Assembly: GCF_900105125.1 (NCBI RefSeq)
Contig: NZ_LT629750.1
Coordinates: 3,968,001-4,032,000 of the forward strand
From: Bradyrhizobium canariense
GTDB lineage: Bacteria > Pseudomonadota > Alphaproteobacteria > Rhizobiales > Xanthobacteraceae
Direction: 5' to 3'
DNA: 64,000 bases
The translations under genes and the position numbers were made by a program. The notes beneath the pieces were generated by a model. That model saw nothing but the letters and a program-made list of their open reading frames with translations. It was not told the origin of the DNA and did no database searches. Of the stretch, positions 1 to 9,065 are shown in pieces (position 1 is the first letter of the stretch; the number at the start of each line of letters is the position of its first letter).

Positions 1-7
1 TCCGCCA

Positions 8-751
8 ATGCCAGGTCAGCCAATGCCAAGTGAGCCGCCAAGCGACCGAAGCATGCTGGATCGACTTGTCGATTGGCTACCCACCACCGGCCCGTTCAAG
101 TTCATCGCAGCGCGCATTCTGGTGCCATTCTGGGCGTGGCGCACGCCGGTCAAGAAACTGCCCGGCGGTCCTCCTTTTTCCATCCAGCCGGGCGACAATT
201 TGCAGCGCATGATGAACCTGGTCATGCCGCTGAAAGACAAGTCGGCGATCGGCCGCGCCGTGGCGGCGCTGGCGATCGCGCAGAACGTGGACGAGATCTA
301 TGCCGGCCTGGACAATGTCGGCACCGTGCACTTTGCGCGCTTCGTCATCGTCGACAACAATATCTGCATGCTCTCCGTCTATGACGGGGACTTCACCAAC
401 TACATCCGTGATTTCATCGCGACCATCGGCAGCGTGTTCGACGCCGTGGTGAAACTTGTCGAGGGGGGTGACGCCGTGATTCCTTCCGAGCACAACATCG
501 AGAAATTCATCGACTGGGTGCATGCGCATGACATGTACCAGGTGCCGGATTTGGCCACGGGCATCCTGCGCGACCAGGAACAACTCAAGGGCGACACGGC
601 CGAGTCAGGCAATGACGATCTGCGCCTGCTGCCGCGCGAGCTGATCCTCCAGCTCAATGTCAACACCAACGTATCGCTCGGCAGCGGTTACCGCGCCTAT
701 CCCGGATATTCCGCGGCTCAGGTTCGCAAGCAGTTCGGGATCGGCTGGTGA
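8..751 (+). CDS. Companion protein of Dyp-type peroxidase, uncharacterised
   Basis: 247-residue reading frame ending in the start of the Dyp peroxidase gene (GTGA overlap, TGA at 749-751), so the two are probably translated together. The middle part (about residues 105-145, HFARFVIV...VYDGDFTNYIRDF) resembles the ferredoxin-like segment of uncharacterised proteins found with heme peroxidases. I see no signal peptide or membrane segment. The first in-window ATG is at 8, but the coding-like Pro/Met-rich text may continue left of the window, so the true start is uncertain. Function is unknown; a role as partner or regulator of the peroxidase is inferred from the overlap only. Confidence 0.7.
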   Translation: MPGQPMPSEPPSDRSMLDRLVDWLPTTGPFKFIAARILVPFWAWRTPVKKLPGGPPFSIQPGDNLQRMMNLVMPLKDKSAIGRAVAALAIAQNVDEIYAGLDNVGTVHFARFVIVDNNICMLSVYDGDFTNYIRDFIATIGSVFDAVVKLVEGGDAVIPSEHNIEKFIDWVHAHDMYQVPDLATGILRDQEQLKGDTAESGNDDLRLLPRELILQLNVNTNVSLGSGYRAYPGYSAAQVRKQFGIGW

Positions 752-2151
752 GTACCGTGTTCAAACCCGCCGATGTGCAGGGCAACATCTTGCGCGGCTA
801 CCGCAAGCCCCGCGTGCGCTATCTCATTCTCGAGATCACCGATCGCATCGCCGCCCGCCGCTGGCTCGCCGCCCGCACGTCCGGACGCGGCGACGTTCCT
901 CAAATCACGACCGAAGAACCCTGGACCACCAAGCCGGAAACCTGTTTCAACATCGGCCTGACCTATGAGGGGCTGCGGGCGCTTGGCACCTCGCACGACT
1001 CCCTTGATATGTTCCCGACCGAGTTCAAGGAAGGGATGAATGCCCGCGCTGTGAAGCTCGGCGACGTCGGGCCGAGCGCGCCGGAGAACTGGCCGGATCC
1101 CTTCAAGGACTCTAAGCGGATCCATCTTATCGCGACGATCTACGCCGACGGGATCACGCAGCTCGACAGCGTGCAGCAGCGGGCGCTCGCCGGCGGAACG
1201 GGTCTTAACCTGCTCGGCCAACGCGATGGCTTTAATTTTAACGGCAACTACGTTCACTTCGGCTACCACGACAATATCTCGCAGCCGAAATTCGCCGAGA
1301 TTCACGACATCGACAACCTTTCGGACGCGCAGCCCGTGGCGCCGCTCGGCACCGTGTTGTTGGGATATCCGACTAATTTCGAAGGCTTGCTGTTCGCGGT
1401 TCCCCAACCCGAGCCGCTCGGATTGAATGGCAGCTTCAACGCGTTTCGGGTGCTCGAGCAGGACGTCGTCGGCTTCGAGGCCTATCTTTCGACCGCCGCG
1501 ACCTATTTGCTCGCCCACCCAAAGGTGGATGAATTGCTGCCGCCCGGCGCCGAAGCGAAGATCGGAAAGGGGCTTTCGCGTCACGCCGCCATGCGCGAAA
1601 TGGTCGCCGCCAACCTCTGCGGCCGCTGGCGCAACGGCGTGCCGCTGGCGCTGTCGCCCGACACCGACAATCCTTCGCCCCCGGTGGATCCGACCGATTT
1701 CGATTTCATCGGCGATTCCCGCTGCCCCTACGGCTCCCATATCCGGCGCAGCAACCCGCGGGGCGGGCAAATCGTGCAACGCGTTGCGAACCACAGCCGG
1801 CGCCTGGTCCGGCGTGGCATGCCCTATGGACCGGCCTACGATCCGGCCAATCCCGGCACCGAAGAACGCGGGCTGCTCGGCAATTTCATCGGGGCCAATC
1901 TCGGCGCCCAGTTCGAGGCCGTGTCCTGCGACTGGTTGAACCTGGGCCTGCAGGATCCAAGGATCACCGGGTCCAACGATCCCTTGGTCGGCGCCAACGA
2001 TCCCGCGACCAGCTGGTTCGATCTGCCGCTCAAATCCGGCGCCACGATCCGGCTGTGGGAGCTGCCGCGGCTCGTGACCACGCGAGGCGGCGCCTATACG
2101 TTTCTGCCAAGCCTCTCGGCGATCCGTTTTCTGGGGTCGCTGTCCAACTGA
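748..2151 (+). CDS. Dyp-type heme peroxidase family protein
   Basis: 467 residues. Dyp-type peroxidases use heme and H2O2 to oxidise dyes, phenolics and other substrates. The proximal-heme-His motif is visible as CPYGSHIRRSNPR at about residues 330-342. The catalytic-Asp motif, usually GxxDG, appears as GYHDNISQP at about 171-179, so the Asp is kept but the last Gly is Asn. The start is GTG at 748, overlapping the preceding stop; no better start with a ribosome site is seen. There is no signal peptide, so it is probably cytoplasmic. A strong hairpin follows at 2282-2311. The family call is firm; the substrate is unknown. Confidence 0.88.
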   Translation: MSTVFKPADVQGNILRGYRKPRVRYLILEITDRIAARRWLAARTSGRGDVPQITTEEPWTTKPETCFNIGLTYEGLRALGTSHDSLDMFPTEFKEGMNARAVKLGDVGPSAPENWPDPFKDSKRIHLIATIYADGITQLDSVQQRALAGGTGLNLLGQRDGFNFNGNYVHFGYHDNISQPKFAEIHDIDNLSDAQPVAPLGTVLLGYPTNFEGLLFAVPQPEPLGLNGSFNAFRVLEQDVVGFEAYLSTAATYLLAHPKVDELLPPGAEAKIGKGLSRHAAMREMVAANLCGRWRNGVPLALSPDTDNPSPPVDPTDFDFIGDSRCPYGSHIRRSNPRGGQIVQRVANHSRRLVRRGMPYGPAYDPANPGTEERGLLGNFIGANLGAQFEAVSCDWLNLGLQDPRITGSNDPLVGANDPATSWFDLPLKSGATIRLWELPRLVTTRGGAYTFLPSLSAIRFLGSLSN

Positions 2152-2281
2152 AAGCGGCCAAAAGATCACGGAGCATTTCGGCATTTCTGCTCGGTATCTC
2201 TGCGCCGAAACCTATCTGGCGTTGCATGCTCACGGATCAACCCGGACCTCTTGGCGTTCATCAAGAGCTGACATCGCTTGA

Positions 2282-2311
2282 GCCGGCGCGATCTTCGCCG
2301 ATCGCGCCGGC
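2282..2311 (+). terminator. Hairpin, candidate terminator of the Dyp peroxidase unit
   Basis: Perfect 12-bp stem (GCCGGCGCGATC and its reverse complement) with loop TTCGCC, 130 bases after the peroxidase stop, followed by CTTTCC. The stem is very stable, but the T-tract is weak, so Rho-independent action is not certain. Confidence 0.5.
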
Positions 2312-2525
2312 CTTTCCAACAAATCGGAAAGACATCTCGATGCCTGAGAATGACTCCGCGCTGATTATCGCCTGCGCTAAGCAATGGGCTGTGTCGAAGA
2401 GCCGCCTGACTGCTTCGAGCAGTCATCGCATGGTAGCGTAGGAGATCGTAGAAACGGCTACATTCGGCGCCCTGGCGCACCATTCGGAATAAAATCGCGA
2501 ACGCCTATATTCTCGAAATTCCGAT
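2312..2525. other. Intergenic region, no gene recognised
   Basis: Together with 2152-2281 this is a 370-base gap between the peroxidase and the convergent LysR gene. Apart from the hairpin I see only a 33-codon open frame from ATG 2341 with no family resemblance. Nothing else is supported here. Confidence 0.4.
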
Positions 2526-3521
2526 CTAAATATCGCTCTTGCTTACCGTGGCGGGAAGCGCGCGAGCCTGCAGCGGCGGAAAAGGCCCGGTACCAAAGTT
2601 CTTGCCGCGGGCACGCGGCGACCCGAAGAACCAGCTTTCCTCTCGCGCAATTGCTGCCACTTCCGGCAAGATCGAGACCTCCACCGACAGCAGGTAGGCA
2701 GCCGAATATTCCACCTTGGGGGCGGCGGGGTGCTCGATCAGGACTTGCAGGGCTCCCGATTCGAGATCGCCTGCAAACAGATCGGGCGGCAACAGGCTGA
2801 CGCCGACGCCCCGCCGCACCAGCAAGGCCACCACGCTGAAGCTGTTGCAGCGATGCACGAGCGTAGGACTGACCTGGGCTTCCTCGAACCAGTCGATGAT
2901 CGAATGATATGCGTTCGCATCCTGTGGCATGCCGATGATCGGCAGTTCAGCAAGGTCCGCCGCCGTCATCTCGCGGTCGGCCGGACGTAACCCCGGATGA
3001 CCCAGCCACTTCATGGCGCAGCTGCCGAGCGAGACACGCACGACCCCCGGCAGTTGAATCGGACCCGGCAGCAACGCGATGTCAATCTGCCGGCGGGCAA
3101 GCTTGTTCGCCAGCCGGTTCGACAGATCGACATCAATCTCGAGCTGCACCTTGGGATAACGCTCCTCAATTCGCGCCAGGAAATTCTGAAACCAGGTGAG
3201 CGCGATGCTTTCGACGACGCCGACCCGTATCGTGCCCACCGCCGCCTTGCCGCTGGCCGCGACCCGCAGGGTGGCGACTTCCGACAAGATTCGCTCGGCG
3301 CTGGAAAGACAGGTTTCTCCGATCGCCGTGGCCACGACGTTGCGCCCCTGCCGGCGCAGCACCTTGGCGCCGAGCTCGCGCTCCAGCTCCTGAATACGTC
3401 GGGTCACGGCTGGTTGGGTCAGATTGAGATGCTGCGCTGCAGCACCGACGCCGCCGAGCCTGACCACCCACAGCAAGGTTTCCAGATGCCGAGTATCCAC
3501 TCTCGTATAAAACATACGCAT
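2526..3521 (-). CDS. LysR-family transcriptional regulator
   Basis: 331 residues, the usual LysR length or slightly longer. The N-terminal winged helix (about residues 8-67) has the family pattern GGVGAAAQHLNLTQPAVTRRI followed by ELERELGAKVLRR. The rest fits the two-lobed periplasmic-binding-protein-like effector domain. It is divergent from the amino-acid ABC binding protein at 3615 with about 93 bases between, the classic arrangement for a LysR activator of the adjacent operon. The AT-rich stretch around 3521-3560 is the likely control region. A start two codons later (3515) is equally possible. The effector is unknown, probably the transported compound. Confidence 0.9.
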   Translation of the reverse strand: MRMFYTRVDTRHLETLLWVVRLGGVGAAAQHLNLTQPAVTRRIQELERELGAKVLRRQGRNVVATAIGETCLSSAERILSEVATLRVAASGKAAVGTIRVGVVESIALTWFQNFLARIEERYPKVQLEIDVDLSNRLANKLARRQIDIALLPGPIQLPGVVRVSLGSCAMKWLGHPGLRPADREMTAADLAELPIIGMPQDANAYHSIIDWFEEAQVSPTLVHRCNSFSVVALLVRRGVGVSLLPPDLFAGDLESGALQVLIEHPAAPKVEYSAAYLLSVEVSILPEVAAIAREESWFFGSPRARGKNFGTGPFPPLQARALPATVSKSDI

Positions 3522-3614
3522 GGATAAAATGTCTACTATTCATTTGTAATGGGCCGTAGCCGTGAGAATAATTGAAGAAGTCGTCACCAGCTCCATGAAC
3601 GGGATCGAAAACTC
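3522..3614. promoter_or_regulatory. Divergent LysR / ABC operon control region
   Basis: 93-base spacer between the LysR start and the binding-protein start, AT-rich at its left half (ATAAAATGTCTACTATTCAT). LysR proteins normally bind such shared spacers at T-N11-A type boxes. No box was demonstrated; the call rests on position and composition. Confidence 0.45.
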
Positions 3615-4490
3615 ATGCGCTTCCTTTATAAATTGAAGCTGCCCCTTATCGCCAGCTACCTCGCCTTCTTGACCCTGGCGGGATTGTGCAGCGCAAGAGC
3701 GGACGAGGCCGCCTGCGAACCGGCCAAACTGGCCAGCAAATATCCGGGCCTTGTCGGCAAAACGATCAAAGTCGGCCAGGATGGTGAGAGCGTGCCGTTC
3801 AGCACGCGCGATCCCAAGGACTTCACCAAGCTGGTCGGACTGGATGCCGATCTGGCGGTGGCGACCTTCGCCTGCATCGGCGTGCCGATGCAGTTTCAGA
3901 TCGGGACCTGGGCGGGGCTGATCCCCGCGGCGATGAGCGGCCAGATCGACGTGATGTGGGACACCCTGCTCTACACGCCCGAGCGCGCCAAGAAACTGGA
4001 TTTCGTGGTCTACATGAATGCCGCCACCGGCATGCTGGTTGCCAAGGGCAATCCGAAAAACATCCATACGCTTGGCGATCTGTGCGGCCTGACCAGCACG
4101 ACGACTCTCGGCACCACCCAGGAAGCCATGCTGCGCGACGCCAGCAGCAAGTGCGTCGCCGCCGGCAAGCCGGCCGTCAACATCATCACCTCCACCGACA
4201 TGCCGAGCGGCCTGCGCCTCGTGCAGAACGCCCGCGCCGATCTCGTTTCGGTCAACAAATTCGTCGGCGACAGCATGGTCGCGGCCAATCCCACCACCGT
4301 GGAAAGCGCCTTCGACGTCGTTACCGGCGCCAAGATCGCCGTCGGCACGGCGAAGGGAAACACCGACCTCGTCAAGGCACTCCGCGAGGGTCTCGCCGCG
4401 ATCCGCGCCAGCGGCGCGGAGAAGGCGATCTATGAGCGCTACCATGTCGACTACAGCCTCACCACCGAGCCGGCGGTCCTGACCGAATAG
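3615..4490 (+). CDS. ABC transporter substrate-binding protein, polar amino-acid family
   Basis: 291 residues. An N-terminal signal peptide runs to about residue 29 (hydrophobic LIASYLAFLTLAGLCSARA, then DEAAC). The mature part has the SBP_bac_3 fold pattern: GLDADLAVATFACIGVPMQF, then the segment GLIPAAMSGQIDVMWDTLLYTPERAKKLDFV that lines the ligand site in this family. It should act in the periplasm, delivering substrate to the fused permease-ATPase encoded at 5854. First gene of the operon facing the LysR regulator. The ligand cannot be read from sequence; amino acids, opines or amino-acid derivatives are typical for the family. Confidence 0.87.
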   Translation: MRFLYKLKLPLIASYLAFLTLAGLCSARADEAACEPAKLASKYPGLVGKTIKVGQDGESVPFSTRDPKDFTKLVGLDADLAVATFACIGVPMQFQIGTWAGLIPAAMSGQIDVMWDTLLYTPERAKKLDFVVYMNAATGMLVAKGNPKNIHTLGDLCGLTSTTTLGTTQEAMLRDASSKCVAAGKPAVNIITSTDMPSGLRLVQNARADLVSVNKFVGDSMVAANPTTVESAFDVVTGAKIAVGTAKGNTDLVKALREGLAAIRASGAEKAIYERYHVDYSLTTEPAVLTE

Positions 4491-4578
4491 GTCAGCACGC
4501 CTTCATACGCAGATCATCAATGGCGCACGCCGCGGTGGTGCCTGGCACGAAGCCGCGACGGCGCATCGGAGAACGACC

Positions 4579-5850
4579 ATGACGACCGAACTGTCCGCCG
4601 TGCAGCAGCACGTCGATGCCACGCGCGTGCTCGAGATCGAGCAGGAACTGTTGCGCATTCCCAGCTCCGCCTTCCAGGAGCACCAGATCGCCGACCGCCT
4701 CGCCGAGCGGATGAACGACATCGGTCTCGACGTCACCATGATGGATGTCGTGAATCCCATGGATACGACCATGGTCAGCCGCCAGCCGATGGGCATCCTG
4801 CGCGGCACCGGCGAGGGCCCGAGCCTGATGCTCAACGGGCATATGGACCCAGGCGTCGAGATGCCGGGCTGGTCGGTAGACCCCTACGGCGCGAAGTTCG
4901 AGGATGGCTGGGTGTGGGGCATGGGCGCCCACGACGACAAGGGCGGCATCGCCGCCGCCTTCTGCGGCGTGGAAGCGATCATCCGCTCGGGGACCCGGCT
5001 CAAGGGAGACGTGCTGTTGTGCCCGGTGATCGCCCACAAGTATGGCGGTGCCGGCACCCGCGCGCTGCTGCGCAGCGGAGTGAGAACCGACCTGTGCATC
5101 AACATGGAGCATTCCAACAACACCATCGCCAATGTCTGCGTCGGCATTGTGATGGTCCGCATTCTGGTGGAAGCCCCCGAGCTGTTCTTCCGCTACAGTG
5201 CCGAAGCGAAGGCATTGTACTGGAATCCCATCGAGCAACTCTGCGAGGTCATTCGTCGCATCGGGCCCAGCCTCGATCCGATCCCCGAAGGAAGCTGGAT
5301 GAACTTCACGCCGCACCCGGAGCTGCCGGGATTTCCGACGCATACGTTCGATACGTTCCACAAGGAACATTACTACCAGAAGAACCGCACCGGTCTTCAC
5401 AGCAAGCAGGCGGAACTGTTGCTGCAATTCCGCACCGTGCCGGGGCAGACACTCGACAGCATACGGGCGGATGTCGCGACCCTGCTTGACGGAATCCAGC
5501 AAGAGCATCCTGCTTTCAACTACACATTCGAATTGCCCGCCAAGGGCACCGAACAAGGCTGGTGCCAGGAGCCGATGGCTTGCGCCGCGGATCACTCCCT
5601 GGTCGCGGCGCTGGTCGCGGGCCAGCAGTCGGCGTCCGGCGCTCCCGCCATCGTCGGCGGCTGGGGACGGCTGGGCAATGTCGGGGACGGCAATATCATT
5701 GCCGCGCACGGCATCCCCACGGTGCAATACGGGCCGGGCGACATTCGCGTCTACAAGGAATGGCCGACCGCCGATGAACGTGTTTTGCTCTCTGACCTGG
5801 TGACCGCCGCACGGGCGGTGGCACATGCAACCGTCAAATTGTGTGGCTGA
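4579..5850 (+). CDS. M20-family metallopeptidase-like hydrolase with altered active site
   Basis: 423 residues, the usual size of the ArgE/DapE/carboxypeptidase G2 family that hydrolyses N-acyl amino acids or dipeptides. First metal motif is present (LMLNGHMDPG, about residue 90) and the bridging-Asp motif appears as GMGAHDDKGG (about 115). Where M20 enzymes carry the catalytic Glu-Glu pair, this protein reads AHKYGGAGT (about 153), so both Glu seem replaced. The C-terminal metal His is also not evident (KEWPTADER). Ribosome site GGAG precedes ATG 4579; three bases separate it from the transporter gene. Likely processes the imported compound, but classical M20 catalysis is doubtful. Confidence 0.8.
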   Translation: MTTELSAVQQHVDATRVLEIEQELLRIPSSAFQEHQIADRLAERMNDIGLDVTMMDVVNPMDTTMVSRQPMGILRGTGEGPSLMLNGHMDPGVEMPGWSVDPYGAKFEDGWVWGMGAHDDKGGIAAAFCGVEAIIRSGTRLKGDVLLCPVIAHKYGGAGTRALLRSGVRTDLCINMEHSNNTIANVCVGIVMVRILVEAPELFFRYSAEAKALYWNPIEQLCEVIRRIGPSLDPIPEGSWMNFTPHPELPGFPTHTFDTFHKEHYYQKNRTGLHSKQAELLLQFRTVPGQTLDSIRADVATLLDGIQQEHPAFNYTFELPAKGTEQGWCQEPMACAADHSLVAALVAGQQSASGAPAIVGGWGRLGNVGDGNIIAAHGIPTVQYGPGDIRVYKEWPTADERVLLSDLVTAARAVAHATVKLCG

Positions 5851-5853
5851 ACC

Positions 5854-7605
5854 ATGAGCGAACCGGCAGCAAAAGGCGCGACGACCTCAGGCCGTCACGA
5901 CATGCAAGCCTATACGACGTGGGCCGGCGTCGTCGCCTTCGCCGCGGCGATTGCGGTCGCCTTGGGCTGGCGGGCGAATTGGGTGCCGGCACCGCTGATG
6001 GAGGTCTTGAGCTATGTCTCCTCCGGCTTCCTGCTGGACGGCGCCCTGACGGCGCTGGAGATCGCGGCGCTGGCGATGATCGGCGGCATCCTGCTCGGTC
6101 TGCTGCTGGCGTTGATGCGACTCTCCAGCATGGCGCCGATCCGCGGAACGGCGTGGCTTTACATCTGGTTCATCCGCGGCACGCCGCTCATCCTGCAACT
6201 GGTTTTTCTCTACGACGCCTTGCCGCTGTTCGGAATCAAGCTGGATAGTTTCACCACAGCCGTCGTCGGCTTCACACTGAACGAGGCCGCGTTCAGTGCG
6301 GAGATCATCCGCGGCGGAATTCTTTCGGTAGACCGCAAACAGAGTCTCGCCGCCGCCTCGTTTGGAATGAGTGCGTTCCTGACGCTCCGGCGCATCATTC
6401 TACCCCAGGCGATGCGGGCGATTTTGCCCGGCATGGCCAACCAGACGATCTCCATGATCAAGGGGACATCGATCGCATCGGTGATCTTCGTCAACGAACT
6501 CACCTTCCGCTCCCAGCAGATCGTCGGACAGAACTTCAAGTTCTTCACGGTGTTCGCGGCGGCCGGCATCATCTACCTCATCATGACCAGCGTGGTGGCG
6601 ATGGCGCAGTTTTATCTGGAGCGGCATTACAATCCCGAGGCGGCGGGCAAGTCTCGCGCCGGCGTGCCTCCGGCAATCGCGGCGGTCGATAACGGTGTCG
6701 CAGGCATACCGGGGGAATCCGGCACCGCGTGGATGGACAGGCTGCAGGGCGACCCGGCAGATCGTTCGCCCGGCGACGAGCCGTTCGTGGTCTGCCGCAA
6801 TGTGCAGAAATCCTATGGCGACAAGGAGATCCTGCGCGGCATCGATCTGACGGTGCGACGTGGCGAGGTGGTCGTGCTGATGGGACCTAGCGGCTCCGGC
6901 AAGAGCACGCTCCTGCGGCTGGTCAACCATCTGGAAACCCTCGATTGGGGCGAGATCACCGTTGACGGCAAATATGTCGGATACAAAAAGGTCATCGGCG
7001 ACGGGCTGAAGCCGATCCGAAACGTCGCCAAGGCCCGTGCCGACGCCCGCATCGGCATGGTGTTCCAGCACTTCAATCTGTTCGATCATCTGACGGCGCT
7101 GGAAAACATCATCGAGGCGCCTGTCCATGTCTACGGCGAAGAGACTGAAAAGATGCGCGCGCTCGCCAGGAATTTGCTGCGTGCCGTCGGCCTGACCAGC
7201 CATGCCGATCATTTTCCGCATCGCCTGTCCGGCGGCCAGCAGCAGCGGGTGGCGATCGCCCGCGCGCTGGCGATCTCGCCGCGGCTGATGCTGTTCGACG
7301 AACCGACTTCGGCGCTGGACCCCGAACTGGTCGGCGAAGTTCTCGCGGTGATCCGCCGTCTTGCCGAAGCAGGAATGACCATGATCGTGGTAACCCACGA
7401 AGTGCGCTTCGCCCGGGAAGTCGCCGACCGCGTGATCTTCATGGATGAAGGCCTCATCGTCGAGCAGGGGCCTCCGGAAGTCGTGCTGGATCATCCCAAA
7501 CACGAACGCACCCAGCGTTTTCTGCGAATGGTCGAACAAGCAGACGACCTGATGACTGCCCCGCTTGCGCAACCCGCGGAAGCTCCGAGATCTTTTGGAA
7601 AGTGA
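5854..7605 (+). CDS. Fused amino-acid ABC transporter permease and ATPase
   Basis: 583 residues containing two normally separate subunits. Residues about 20-265 are a HisM/GlnP-type permease with several membrane helices and the EAA-loop-like text [20 protein letters not shown]. Residues about 308-565 are a GlnQ-type ATPase with Walker [10 protein letters not shown], signature [15 protein letters not shown], Walker [13 protein letters not shown] and an H-loop VVTHE. A linker of about 45 residues joins them. Such fusions occur in rhizobial polar amino-acid systems. It starts three bases after the M20 stop, so translational coupling is likely. It acts in the inner membrane with the binding protein at 3615. 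Confidence 0.9.
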   Translation: MSEPAAKGATTSGRHDMQAYTTWAGVVAFAAAIAVALGWRANWVPAPLMEVLSYVSSGFLLDGALTALEIAALAMIGGILLGLLLALMRLSSMAPIRGTAWLYIWFIRGTPLILQLVFLYDALPLFGIKLDSFTTAVVGFTLNEAAFSAEIIRGGILSVDRKQSLAAASFGMSAFLTLRRIILPQAMRAILPGMANQTISMIKGTSIASVIFVNELTFRSQQIVGQNFKFFTVFAAAGIIYLIMTSVVAMAQFYLERHYNPEAAGKSRAGVPPAIAAVDNGVAGIPGESGTAWMDRLQGDPADRSPGDEPFVVCRNVQKSYGDKEILRGIDLTVRRGEVVVLMGPSGSGKSTLLRLVNHLETLDWGEITVDGKYVGYKKVIGDGLKPIRNVAKARADARIGMVFQHFNLFDHLTALENIIEAPVHVYGEETEKMRALARNLLRAVGLTSHADHFPHRLSGGQQQRVAIARALAISPRLMLFDEPTSALDPELVGEVLAVIRRLAEAGMTMIVVTHEVRFAREVADRVIFMDEGLIVEQGPPEVVLDHPKHERTQRFLRMVEQADDLMTAPLAQPAEAPRSFGK

Positions 7606-7611
7606 GCCGAC

Positions 7612-8742
7612 ATGAAAGCGTCAGTCGCCGAATTCGTACAGATCGGGCGCCTTGCCCAACAGATGGATGAGCAGGGCCTCGACGCCATCGTCGCACGCGC
7701 TGGCATCAACTTTACCTATCTGTCGGGCATGGTCTACCCCGGCACGCTGGCACGCCATCTCGACCTCGCCGACTCGCCGCGGGGCGTCTACCTGGTCTGG
7801 CCGCGCAGCGGCGAGCCGCGCATGGTGGTCAATGCGATCGCCGAAGGGCTTGCACGGCGGGACTCATACGTCGAGCATTTCGACGTCTATGAGGGCTATA
7901 TCGAACCGCCGGTGGAGCGGCTCGCAAAAGTCATCGTCGACATGGGTCTCGCCGAATCGAGAGTCGGCTTCGAGACCAACTTCATCAGCATGGCCGACGG
8001 CAGCACCCTGCGCAGCCGCCTGCCGCGGATGCAGATCGCCGATTCCACCCAGCTGATGGATACGGTGCGCGCCGTGAAAACGCCGGCGGAACTGACGCTG
8101 TTCAAGCGCGGTGCCGATCTTCTTGATGACGCCTTCCTGGCCTGCTTTCCGACGGTGCGGCCCGGCATGCGGGAGCGCGACCTGCACGCCGCGCTGGTGG
8201 CTCACTGCCTTGCGGGCGGATCGGAATTCACCCACGGCATTCTCAACTCGGGGCGAAATACCATCCCCTATGCCGGCGAAAGCGATTTTGCATTTGCGGC
8301 GGCGGACGCAATCCGCACCGACTATGTCGCCTATGTGAAGGGCTACCCCGGCCATCAATCGCGTTGCGCCGTGGTGGGCCAGCCGAGCGCGGAGCAGCAG
8401 CAGCAATACGCTGCTGTGCGCGACATCTACCGAGCCGCCAATGACAAGCTGATACCGGGCCGCACCGCTGGCGAAGTCTACCAGTTCGTGGTCGAACGTT
8501 TCGCGGCGATCGGAGTCACCTACAAGTCGATGCTGGCCGGGCACAGCGTCGGCGCATGGTGGCACCAGCAGGAGCCGGTGATCTCACGCGACAATCCGCG
8601 GCGGCTGGAGGAAGGCATGGTGATCGCCATGGAGCCGCATGTCGATCACTGGCACATCCAGGACATGTTCGTGATCCGCGCGAACGGGCCGGAATTGATC
8701 TCGGACAAATTTCCCACGGACAAAATCTTTGCGTGTGGCTGA
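7612..8742 (+). CDS. M24 (creatinase/prolidase-fold) protein lacking usual metal ligands
   Basis: 376 residues, with the N-terminal creatinase domain (about 1-150) and the C-terminal pita-bread fold (about 155-376). In metal-dependent M24 peptidases the ligands are Asp-Asp-His-Glu-Glu. Here the first two fall in AYVKGYPGHQSR (Asp absent in both places by eye), His is kept in GHSVGAWWHQQEP, Glu in VIAMEPHV, and the last Glu reads as Asp in IQDMFVI. This is more like metal-free creatinase-type C-N hydrolases than prolidase. Starts six bases after the transporter stop and ends the operon. Substrate unknown. Confidence 0.82.
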   Translation: MKASVAEFVQIGRLAQQMDEQGLDAIVARAGINFTYLSGMVYPGTLARHLDLADSPRGVYLVWPRSGEPRMVVNAIAEGLARRDSYVEHFDVYEGYIEPPVERLAKVIVDMGLAESRVGFETNFISMADGSTLRSRLPRMQIADSTQLMDTVRAVKTPAELTLFKRGADLLDDAFLACFPTVRPGMRERDLHAALVAHCLAGGSEFTHGILNSGRNTIPYAGESDFAFAAADAIRTDYVAYVKGYPGHQSRCAVVGQPSAEQQQQYAAVRDIYRAANDKLIPGRTAGEVYQFVVERFAAIGVTYKSMLAGHSVGAWWHQQEPVISRDNPRRLEEGMVIAMEPHVDHWHIQDMFVIRANGPELISDKFPTDKIFACG

Positions 8743-8765
8743 GCGCGATGATTGCACTATGGAAT

Positions 8766-8789
8766 CCGAACACCGAAAACGGGGTTCGG
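8766..8789 (+). terminator. Hairpin downstream of the M24 gene
   Basis: Arms CCGAACACCG and CGGGGTTCGG pair over ten positions with one mismatch around an AAAA loop, 24 bases after the M24 stop. A T-run (GTTTTT) lies about 60 bases further, so this is a candidate terminator of uncertain type. Confidence 0.4.
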
Positions 8790-9065
8790 AGTTCTGTTCG
8801 GAATAGCGGCAATTTGGCGCGCCACCCAGAACAAAACTTCGAACTCCTACGTTTTTAAAATTACGTTATAATTTCGCGATATCCAACATGGCTCCGCCAG
8901 CGCCATCTATTCGATCAAGGCCGCGTCGAACACATCGTCCCAGTCGGCCACGCCCGGCCGGAACGGTCACATCGATGACACCACGGGCCGTCAATGTAAT
9001 CCTGCAGTCACAGCCAATGGCCCAATACCCGAGCCACGGTCAGCCAGACCGGCCCATCACAGTCA
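8790..9065. other. Intergenic region between convergent genes, no gene recognised
   Basis: Part of a 323-base gap. The only coding-like text is on the minus strand around 8925-8985, where a short stop-bounded frame ends ADWDDVFDAALIE; it may be the tail of a lost gene. No complete gene is supported. Confidence 0.3.

Noticed and set aside
718..2184. 488-codon frame on the minus strand over the Dyp peroxidase gene
   Set aside because: Repetitive Arg/Gly/Ala text without motifs; the plus-strand frame carries heme-peroxidase motifs.
4492..5826. 444-codon minus-strand frame over the M20 gene
   Set aside because: Antisense reading of a G+C-rich gene with no family resemblance and no ribosome site.
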